DNA from: Desulfobacterales bacterium
GTDB taxonomy: Bacteria > Desulfobacterota > Desulfobacteria > Desulfobacterales > UBA11574
Direction of reading: 5' to 3'
NCBI GenBank assembly: GCA_030145595.1
Contig: JAQYVG010000170.1
Span: 1-7,446, forward strand
DNA length: 7,446 nucleotides
The notes beneath the pieces are model-generated. The model made no database searches. It saw nothing but the letters and a program-made list of their open reading frames with translations, and had not been told where the DNA came from. The first letter of the stretch is position 1. Every line of letters begins with the position of its first letter. Shown piece by piece: positions 1 to 5,838 of this stretch. A program made the translations under genes and the position numbers.

Positions 1-1704
1 GCCAGCGTGATATCGATTTCCACAGCGTTTAAACTGGTGAGCCGTCAAATGCATCCGGAAGATACCCTTGTTCAGATCGGTGATGTGGTGGTGGGCGGAG
101 AGCGTATCGCCATTATCGCCGGGCCGTGCGCGATAGAAAGCAGGGAGCAGGCGCTAACCACGGCGCGGGAAGTCAGAAGATACGGTGCAGTCATGTTCCG
201 CGGCGGAGCCTTTAAACCGAGGACATCCCCCTATTCATTCCAGGGTTTGGGGGAAGAGGGGCTGAAGATTCTGGCCGAAGTTCGAGAGACGACCGGGCTC
301 AGGGTTGTGACCGAAATGACTTCGACGGCACAGGCCGATATGATGATGAAGTATGTCGATGCTGTTCAGATAGGTGCCCGCAATATGCAAAACTTTGAAC
401 TTTTAAAATGTGTCGGCCGCATCGGGAAACCGGTTATTTTAAAACGAGGACTTTCATCCACCATTGAAGAGTGGCTGATGTCGGCCGAATATATCCTGTC
501 GGAGGGCAATGATCATGTTATCCTGTGCGAACGAGGTATCCGGACCTTTGAACCCTATACCCGCAATACTTTAGACTTGTCGGCTATTCCGGTGCTTAAA
601 AATCTGACGCATCTGCCGGTTATCATCGATCCCAGCCATGCCACCGGTATCCGCGAAAAGGTCAGCCCTATGGCGCGGGCCGCTATTGCCGCGGGTGCCG
701 ACGGCCTGATGATCGAAGTGCATCATAACCCGGACGAGGCTCTTTCTGACGGGCCCCAAAGTCTTTATCCCAAGCAGTTTGGCCAGCTGACACGTGATAT
801 TTATGTGATTGCACCGGTTATCGGCAAGCAACTCGATTTTGATTATTTGGACAAAGCTACGGCTGTAGATCATTTAGGCAAAGCCAATGGGACGGGGCTA
901 CAGCGGGCCGCATTTCTGGGCGAAATGGGAACATTCAGCCATAAGGCCTGCACGCAATATTTCGGGGACAAGGTGACGGCAGTACCGGCGCCTTCTTTTA
1001 AAACGATTTTCGAAGGGGTCAAGAATGGGGAGGTCGACTTCGGTATAGTACCGGTGGAAAATTCTTTGACCGGCAGCATCCATGAAAACTATGATCTGCT
1101 GCTGGAATATGATTTGAAAATTATCGGTGAAATCAAGCTGCGCATCATCCACCATTTGATCGGCAAGCCCGGTGCCGAGATTGAAAACATCAAGCGCGTC
1201 CTTTCTGTCTCAATGGCCTTTCAGCAGTGCCGCCTGTTTCTGGAGCAACATGACGACTGGGAACTGGTTACGGCCAAGGATACCGCCGGAGCTGCCAAGG
1301 CGGTCAGTGAAGCGCAGAATATGACAGATGCAGCCATTGCCGGCAAAGAAGCCGCTGCAATCTACGGAATGGAAGTCATCGCAGAAGGCATTGAGACCAA
1401 TCCGCGCAACTATACACGGTTTGTGATTATCAGTGCCGGGCAACTCCAAAAAGGGCCTTGCAGCAAATCGTCGATTATTTTTTCAACAGGGAACCAGCCG
1501 GGGGCCCTGTTTGAGGTTTTGAAAATATGTGCCGACCACGGAGTCAACCTGGTGAAACTGGAATCACGGCCCATTCATGGAAAACCGTGGGAGTATATGT
1601 TTTATGTGGACCTTGAGGCGGATGCCGGATCAAAAGAGTTTGCGCCGATACTGGACCTGCTTAAAGCCAAGACGGATTATCTGAAAATACTTGGAAGCTA
1701 TTGA
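1..1704 (+). CDS. DAHP synthase - prephenate dehydratase - ACT fusion protein (5' end missing)
   Basis: Cytosolic aromatic amino-acid enzyme joining two activities. The first domain condenses phosphoenolpyruvate and erythrose 4-phosphate to DAHP, the first shikimate step; the second converts prephenate to phenylpyruvate. Residues are counted from the codon at base 1. Residues 1-279 match class Ib DAHP synthase of Thermotoga: KLVSR, AGPC, RGGAFKPRTSPYSFQG, QIGARN, LKRG, ILCERGIRTFE, DPSH and LSDG. The expected metal ligands are C43, H213, E239 and D250. Residues 280-301 are a linker. Residues 302 to about 480 are prephenate dehydratase (FLGEMGTFSH, PVENSLTGS, catalytic TRF at T472). The rest is an ACT domain with GALF (501-504) and ESRP (521-524), the usual Phe-binding motifs. 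The reading frame is open to base 1, and residues before the GTG at 7 still align with the Thermotoga enzyme, so the start is upstream; about 59 residues, a ferredoxin-like regulatory domain, are probably missing. No chorismate mutase domain is seen. The dehydratase SHPQ motif is altered. Function is near certain for the first domain and likely for the second. Confidence 0.93.
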   Translation, partial: ASVISISTAFKLVSRQMHPEDTLVQIGDVVVGGERIAIIAGPCAIESREQALTTAREVRRYGAVMFRGGAFKPRTSPYSFQGLGEEGLKILAEVRETTGLRVVTEMTSTAQADMMMKYVDAVQIGARNMQNFELLKCVGRIGKPVILKRGLSSTIEEWLMSAEYILSEGNDHVILCERGIRTFEPYTRNTLDLSAIPVLKNLTHLPVIIDPSHATGIREKVSPMARAAIAAGADGLMIEVHHNPDEALSDGPQSLYPKQFGQLTRDIYVIAPVIGKQLDFDYLDKATAVDHLGKANGTGLQRAAFLGEMGTFSHKACTQYFGDKVTAVPAPSFKTIFEGVKNGEVDFGIVPVENSLTGSIHENYDLLLEYDLKIIGEIKLRIIHHLIGKPGAEIENIKRVLSVSMAFQQCRLFLEQHDDWELVTAKDTAGAAKAVSEAQNMTDAAIAGKEAAAIYGMEVIAEGIETNPRNYTRFVIISAGQLQKGPCSKSSIIFSTGNQPGALFEVLKICADHGVNLVKLESRPIHGKPWEYMFYVDLEADAGSKEFAPILDLLKAKTDYLKILGSY

Positions 1705-1745
1705 TGTTGGAGTTGATAATATTTATTCAGCCTTTTCAAATTGCT

Positions 1746-1771
1746 CTCGCAAAGGCGCCAAGCTCGCAAAG
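1746..1771. repeat. Spaced direct repeat CTCGCAAAG flanking GGCGCC
   Basis: CTCGCAAAG occurs at 1746-1754 and again at 1763-1771, 17 bases apart, around the palindrome GGCGCC (1754-1759). It lies 42 bases after the aromatic fusion gene. I recall similar 'gcaaaggcgc' runs as dispersed intergenic elements in environmental bacterial genomes, but this cannot be tested within one window. No function is assigned. Confidence 0.5.
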
Positions 1772-1795
1772 TAAAACAAATAGGATCATCTCTAA

Positions 1796-1839
1796 AAAAG
1801 AGTTGGAGTGACCCTCTTTTCCAACTAAATTGGAGAAGA
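1796..1839. terminator. Overlapping hairpins in convergent gap, possible bidirectional terminator
   Basis: Three competing stems are visible. The best has arms 1815-1824 and 1830-1839 (10 pairs including one G-U) around the 5-base loop CTAAA. A second pairs AAAAGAG (1796-1802) with CTCTTTT (1814-1820). A third pairs GTTGGA (1802-1807) with TCCAAC (1820-1825). Read on the - strand, the second stem runs into six T residues (1799-1794), so it resembles a weak intrinsic terminator for the carbonic-anhydrase-like gene. On the + strand no clean T-run follows the strongest stem. The position between two convergent genes supports a terminator role, but the stems are AT-rich. Confidence 0.4.
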
Positions 1840-1884
1840 ACCCTTATTGTTTAATTTGCATTTTGTTGTGTTGTTTATGTAATA

Positions 1885-2397
1885 TTAGGGCTTAATTGCC
1901 AGGTACTCGCGTGCCAGGTTGAAATAGCTTTTTGCGGTTTTGATGTGATTTTCGGATGACGATTCAGAGAGCTCTTTTTTAATCGCAGCCGGAATTCCTG
2001 CAACGAGGTGATAAGGACCAACAACCTGATCCTGTTTGACCACCGCGCCGGCGGCAACTACCGAACCAGCCTTAATATATGCACCTGTAAGTATAGCGGC
2101 ACTTATACCGATAAGACAGTTGTCTTCAATCGTGCAGGCGTGAATTACGGCATTGTGTCCGATTGTTACGTTTTCACCGATAACCGTGGGTTTGCCGGCA
2201 TCGGCGTGGACGGTGCTGTTATCCTGAACGTTTGAGTTTTTGCCAACAGTTATTGCGGCCCTGTCACCTCTTACAACGACGCCATACCATATACTGACAC
2301 CGTCCTTTAAGTCTACATCTCCGATAACCGCAGCCGTGGGCGCTATAAAAACATTTTTTCCGATCTTTGGTTTATGACCTTTATACTCAAATATCAT
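1885..2397 (-). CDS. Gamma-carbonic-anhydrase-like hexapeptide-repeat protein (YrdA/PaaY type)
   Basis: A 170-residue protein made almost wholly of left-handed beta-helix hexapeptide repeats (about residues 10-135), followed by a helical tail. Members of this family form trimers with metal bound between subunits. The three expected metal-binding histidines are present: H64 in STVHAD, and H81 and H86 in IGHNAVIH. The family residues R43 and D45 (VRGD) and Q58 and D59 (NVQDNS) are also present. Length is normal for the family. Some relatives are true carbonic anhydrases; many show no measurable activity or have other roles, so bicarbonate chemistry is possible but unproven. A small oddity is IGIS at 96-99, where relatives usually read IGMG. 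The ATG at 2397 is supported by a strong ribosome site (CAGGGGGGAA, 2415-2406) and a promoter just upstream. It is a single-gene unit, divergent from the FAD-oxidase operon and convergent with the aromatic gene. Confidence 0.93.
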   Translation of the reverse strand: MIFEYKGHKPKIGKNVFIAPTAAVIGDVDLKDGVSIWYGVVVRGDRAAITVGKNSNVQDNSTVHADAGKPTVIGENVTIGHNAVIHACTIEDNCLIGISAAILTGAYIKAGSVVAAGAVVKQDQVVGPYHLVAGIPAAIKKELSESSSENHIKTAKSYFNLAREYLAIKP

Positions 2398-2405
2398 TCT
2401 ATAAG

Positions 2406-2415
2406 TTCCCCCCTG
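2406..2415 (-). promoter_or_regulatory. Ribosome binding site of the carbonic-anhydrase-like gene
   Basis: On the - strand CAGGGGGGAA ends 8 bases before the ATG at 2397. The purine-rich core and spacing fit a Shine-Dalgarno site and fix the start codon. Confidence 0.7.
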
Positions 2416-2430
2416 ACAATGTTGTTTTCA

Positions 2431-2459
2431 TCTATAGTTGAATTCGTGATTTTTTGCAA
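2431..2459 (-). promoter_or_regulatory. Sigma70-like promoter for the carbonic-anhydrase-like gene
   Basis: On the - strand TTGCAA (2459-2454) and TATAGA (2436-2431) are separated by exactly 17 bases. Transcription would begin near 2424, giving a leader of roughly 27 bases that contains the ribosome site. Found by eye; no expression evidence. Confidence 0.6.
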
Positions 2460-2504
2460 GATCATCAAATTTGATTGTACAGGCAATTAATCGCGACAAG
2501 CAAA

Positions 2505-2533
2505 TTGTGTTTCTGGCCTCAGCGTGGTATAAA
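2505..2533 (+). promoter_or_regulatory. Sigma70-like promoter for the FAD oxidase-glpD-kinase operon
   Basis: TTGTGT (2505-2510) and TATAAA (2528-2533) are separated by 17 bases. Transcription would begin near 2540, 27 bases before the ATG at 2567. The promoter lies inside the longest open frame, which begins at TTG 2471, and so argues that the true start is the downstream ATG. Confidence 0.6.
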
Positions 2534-2553
2534 TTACAGGCTTTCAAAACAAC

Positions 2554-2560
2554 AGGGGGA
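2554..2560 (+). promoter_or_regulatory. Ribosome binding site that decides the FAD oxidase start
   Basis: AGGGGGA lies 6 bases before ATG 2567. No comparable site precedes the TTG at 2471, so the shorter protein is preferred. Confidence 0.7.
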
Positions 2561-2566
2561 CAGGGC

Positions 2567-4162
2567 ATGCGGCGTTGGAACGGGTGGGGTGATGATAAGG
2601 TAAATGTAGATCTGCCGGCGAAGGGGTACAGCCTGCTGCGTGAATTGCTGGGCGCAGGGGATCGGAAAGCCGATTATGCGCTTGATAAATTTATCAGTCG
2701 CATGCCGGCATCGAGGCTGCCGCATAATTCTCTGGTATCAACCGACCCCAAAGAGCGACTTGTTCATTCCCACGGCCAGAGCATGCCGGATTGGATCGGT
2801 TTGCGCGGCGGAACGCTTGAGCACTTTCCCGACGGTGTGGCCCTGCCTGCTACGACCGGAGAAGTCGAAGAAGTAGTGAACTTTGCAGAAAAGCATGATG
2901 TCGTAGTGATACCTTTTGGCGGCGGAACGAGTGTCGCCGGTCAGCTCCAGGTCCCTAAAGAAAATAGACCGGTCCTCAGTTTGTCTCTCAAACGCCTCAA
3001 TCGTTTGATCGATCTTAATCCTTCCAGTCGGCTGGCTGAGTTTGAGTCCGGCGTTTTAGGGCTTGAACTTGAGAATCAGCTTCAGGCCAGAGGCTTCACC
3101 TTGGGGCATTATCCCCAGTCCTTTGAGTTCTCTTCGCTGGGGGGATGGGTGGCGACGCGTTCCAGCGGTCAGCAAGCTTCACATTATGGCAGGATCGAGC
3201 AGCTTTTTGCCGGCGGCGAACTGGTCACACCACGGGGCATATTAACGCTTCCACCTTTTCCAGCTTCAGCAGCGGGCCCTGATCTGCGGCATTTAGTTTT
3301 GGGCTCAGAGGGCAGGCTGGGTGTTTTAACCAAAGTAATTGTCAGGGTTTCACACATTCCGAAAAAAAGTGATGTGCACGGGTTTTTCTTTCCATCATGG
3401 GACCAGGCCGCAGAGGCTGTTCAGAGCTTTGCCGGTGCCGGCATTCCATCTGCCATGATCCGCCTGAGCAGCGCAGCGGAGACCACGACAAATCTGGCTT
3501 TGGCCGGACATAAAAAACAGATCGCGATTTTGAAGCAATACCTTAGATGGCGGCGGATATCCGCACAAGAAGGGTGCATGTGTCTTATCGGTTTTATTGG
3601 AAGTAAACGCCTGGTCAGGACATCACGCCGTGAAGCTTTCGCGGTCCTGCGAAAATACGGCGGCGTTTATGCAGGCAGGGAAATGGGAGAGGCCTGGAAG
3701 AAAAACCGATTTCGGGCGCCATATCTGCGCAATACATTATGGGACTTAGGTTATGCCGTCGATACCCTGGAAACGGCCGTGACCTGGGATAAAGTTACGT
3801 CGACCATGAAAAATGTTGAAAAAGCCATTACCGCAAGTATGGATTTAGAAAATGAAAAGGTACATGTTTTTTCTCACCTTTCCCAGGTCTATTCCAGTGG
3901 GTCAAATATTTATACAACTTTCATTTTCCGGCTGGCAGATACTCCCGAAGAGACGCTGACCCGCTGGCAAGCAATTAAAAAAGCGGCCAGTCAAGCCATT
4001 GTCGACGCCGGCGGTACCATCAGCCATCAACACGGGGTCGGCTTGGACCATAAACCGTATTTGGAGGCTGAAAAAGGGCCTTTGGGCATGAGCACTATAA
4101 AAGAGTTATGCCTCTGTCTCGATCCCGGGCAGCGGATGAATCCGGGTAAATTAACCAACTAG
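2567..4162 (+). CDS. FAD-binding oxidase, alkyl-dihydroxyacetone-phosphate synthase-like
   Basis: A 531-residue flavoprotein of the vanillyl-alcohol-oxidase/PCMH superfamily, closest by eye to alkyl-DHAP synthase, which swaps the acyl group of acyl-DHAP for a fatty alcohol to form the ether bond of ether lipids. The start motif MRRWNGWGD is typical of this group. The FAD-binding domain covers about residues 86-265: PFGGGTSVAG (116-125), HYPQSFEFSSLGGWVATRSSGQQ (181-203), GSEGRLGVLT (246-255). The substrate domain follows, with SHLSQVYSSG (436-445) and SHQHGVG (486-492), and ends in DPGQRMNPGKL. The animal enzyme has three successive active-site histidines where this protein has His-Gln-His. 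No signal peptide or membrane segment is seen. An ATG with a good ribosome site and an upstream promoter supports the start at 2567 rather than TTG 2471. It is the first gene of an operon with GlpD and an FGGY kinase. Family is certain; substrate is not, since many bacterial members are uncharacterised and could oxidise another hydroxy compound. Confidence 0.88.
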   Translation: MRRWNGWGDDKVNVDLPAKGYSLLRELLGAGDRKADYALDKFISRMPASRLPHNSLVSTDPKERLVHSHGQSMPDWIGLRGGTLEHFPDGVALPATTGEVEEVVNFAEKHDVVVIPFGGGTSVAGQLQVPKENRPVLSLSLKRLNRLIDLNPSSRLAEFESGVLGLELENQLQARGFTLGHYPQSFEFSSLGGWVATRSSGQQASHYGRIEQLFAGGELVTPRGILTLPPFPASAAGPDLRHLVLGSEGRLGVLTKVIVRVSHIPKKSDVHGFFFPSWDQAAEAVQSFAGAGIPSAMIRLSSAAETTTNLALAGHKKQIAILKQYLRWRRISAQEGCMCLIGFIGSKRLVRTSRREAFAVLRKYGGVYAGREMGEAWKKNRFRAPYLRNTLWDLGYAVDTLETAVTWDKVTSTMKNVEKAITASMDLENEKVHVFSHLSQVYSSGSNIYTTFIFRLADTPEETLTRWQAIKKAASQAIVDAGGTISHQHGVGLDHKPYLEAEKGPLGMSTIKELCLCLDPGQRMNPGKLTN

Positions 4163-4189
4163 TACAAACGGAACATAACAACCATAGAC

Positions 4190-5836
4190 ATGAATCTTGA
4201 GACCTTGCCGGAAGAGTGGGATTTGATCGTCGTTGGAGGCGGAATCACCGGTGCAGGTATTCTTCGTGAAGCCGCCCGGATGAACCTGCGGGTGCTGTTG
4301 TTGGAACAGAAAGATTTTGCCTGGGGAACTTCAAGCCGCTCTTCGAAACTGGTCCACGGCGGATTGCGTTACCTTAAAGAGGGAAGGTTTTTACTAACCC
4401 GAGATGCTGTAAAAGAACGTGAACGCCTACTCAAAGATGCTCCCGGGCTTGTTAAGCAACTGGAGTTTCTGGTCCCTGTTTACAAAGATAGAGGGCCGGG
4501 AAGATGGGTCCTGGAAGCGGGCCTTTCAATATATGATCTAATCGCCCATAAGCGTCAGCACCAGTTTTACCCCCCTGCTGAATTCATTAAACTCCTGCCG
4601 CATATCGACCAGAAAGAGCTTGCCGGCGGGTTCAGTTTTTTTGATGCTCAGGTTGATGATGCCAGGCTGGTACTGCGTCTGATCAACGAAGCGGTTCAAT
4701 TCGGAGGCCGGGCATTGAATTATACGACGGTTACCAAAATTATCCGAAATTCAAAAGGGGAAGTCATTGGAATCGAAGCGGAAGATAACGAGACACGTAA
4801 AGTTCAAACACTTGTATCCCGGGCGGTCATTAATGCTACCGGCGTCTGGGCGGAGATGCTGCATCCCTCGCCCGAGCCCAAGCTTCATTTGCGTCCTTTG
4901 CGCGGCAGCCATCTGATCTTTCCTTACCGTGTGCTGCCCATCGATTATGCCGTCAGCTTCATCCATCCCGTTGACAGTAGGGCCGTCTTTGCCATCCCGT
5001 GGGAAGGGATCGTTCTGGTCGGAACCACAGATCTTGACCACAGGGACGATCTCTCCTTCGAGCCGGCCATTTCCAAAGAAGAAGTATTGTATCTGCTGGA
5101 AGGTCTGAGGGCGCTATTTCCAGCGTTTGATATTTCACCGAAAAACATTATAGCCACTTTTGCAGGCGTCAGGCCGATTTTAAGTGAAGGCAAGCTGGCG
5201 CCTTCAGAAGAGTCTCGCGAGCATGTCGTCTGGAAAGATAAAGGACTTGTGACGATAACCGGAGGGAAGCTTACGACTTTTCGCAAACTGGCCTTGGATG
5301 CCCTCAACGCGGCCAAGCCCTTTTTCCCACCGGTAAAATTCCCCGATCCTAATGACCCTGTTTTTTTGCCAATATCCCGAACCCTGGAAAAACCCGACAA
5401 TCTTTCTTCGGATATATGGCAGAACCTGGTTGGAAGATACGGCCAATCTGCTGAAGAACTGGTCCGCACAGCCGCCCCTGAAGACCTTACCGTTATTCCC
5501 GGCACGCATACACTATGGGCGGAACTGCCTTTTGCGGCCAAGCATGAACAGGTGCGCCACCTTTCCGATCTGCTTTTGAGGCGCGTGCGTATCGGGTTGT
5601 TGACACCTCGCGGGGGAAAAGTATATTTTAAACGAATCCAGGAACTTTGCAAACCGGTTCTGCCTTGGAGTAGAAAGCAATGGAAACAAGAGATTAAGAT
5701 GTATTTTCACCAACTAAAGCATGCCTATACACTTCCGGCAAAGTTTACAGAGGAGCTCTACAGACGCGAGCCGCCTTCTATTGCAGGGTTTCGGGCACTT
5801 CTAACTTTTTATATCCGCAAATTATTCTCTATCTAA
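4190..5836 (+). CDS. glpD: FAD-dependent glycerol-3-phosphate dehydrogenase
   Basis: A 548-residue GlpD-family enzyme. The family oxidises sn-glycerol 3-phosphate to dihydroxyacetone phosphate and passes electrons through FAD to membrane quinones, acting as a peripheral inner-membrane protein. Visible motifs are the dinucleotide fold VVGGGITGAG (14-23) and GTSSRSSKLVHGGLRYL (46-62). INATGVWAE is at 214-222, RGSH with H241, AGVRP with R328, SR at 342-343, and TGGKLTT with K360. By recollection H241, R328, R343 and K360 correspond to substrate-site residues of the E. coli enzyme. The C-terminal cap domain (about 395-515) carries HLSDLLLRRVRIGL. Length is normal and all core motifs are intact, so it should be active on glycerol 3-phosphate or a close relative. 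It starts 27 bases after the oxidase stop with no clear ribosome site; the only purine patch, CGGAAC, is too far away, so translation may depend on the upstream gene. The kinase follows 2 bases after its stop. Confidence 0.93.
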   Translation: MNLETLPEEWDLIVVGGGITGAGILREAARMNLRVLLLEQKDFAWGTSSRSSKLVHGGLRYLKEGRFLLTRDAVKERERLLKDAPGLVKQLEFLVPVYKDRGPGRWVLEAGLSIYDLIAHKRQHQFYPPAEFIKLLPHIDQKELAGGFSFFDAQVDDARLVLRLINEAVQFGGRALNYTTVTKIIRNSKGEVIGIEAEDNETRKVQTLVSRAVINATGVWAEMLHPSPEPKLHLRPLRGSHLIFPYRVLPIDYAVSFIHPVDSRAVFAIPWEGIVLVGTTDLDHRDDLSFEPAISKEEVLYLLEGLRALFPAFDISPKNIIATFAGVRPILSEGKLAPSEESREHVVWKDKGLVTITGGKLTTFRKLALDALNAAKPFFPPVKFPDPNDPVFLPISRTLEKPDNLSSDIWQNLVGRYGQSAEELVRTAAPEDLTVIPGTHTLWAELPFAAKHEQVRHLSDLLLRRVRIGLLTPRGGKVYFKRIQELCKPVLPWSRKQWKQEIKMYFHQLKHAYTLPAKFTEELYRREPPSIAGFRALLTFYIRKLFSI

Positions 5837-5838
5837 AA

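Noticed and set aside
7..9. GTG at 7 as the start of the aromatic fusion protein
   Set aside because: The frame is open to base 1 and the residues before it (A-S) and after it align without gaps to the middle of the Thermotoga DAHP synthase, so this is an internal valine and the gene is cut by the window edge.
1705..1884. A small RNA or riboswitch in the convergent gap
   Set aside because: The hairpins are short and AT-rich, no promoter pair of good quality was found inside the gap, and no known riboswitch core was recognised.
1875..2057. 60-residue - strand frame overlapping the 3' end of the carbonic-anhydrase-like gene
   Set aside because: It is out of frame with the real gene on the same strand and has no motif or ribosome site.
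2008..2235. 75-residue + strand frame inside the carbonic-anhydrase-like gene
   Set aside because: It overlaps the hexapeptide-repeat region on the opposite strand; the regular repeat and histidine ligands show that the - strand is the coding one.
2471..2566. TTG at 2471 as the start of the FAD oxidase
   Set aside because: It lacks a ribosome site, the added 32 residues match nothing I recognise, and a good promoter and ribosome site lie downstream of it before ATG 2567.
4945..5652. 235-residue open frame on the - strand inside glpD
   Set aside because: It is fully antisense to a gene with intact GlpD motifs, and its translation is rich in Ser and Arg with no recognisable domain; a coding shadow.
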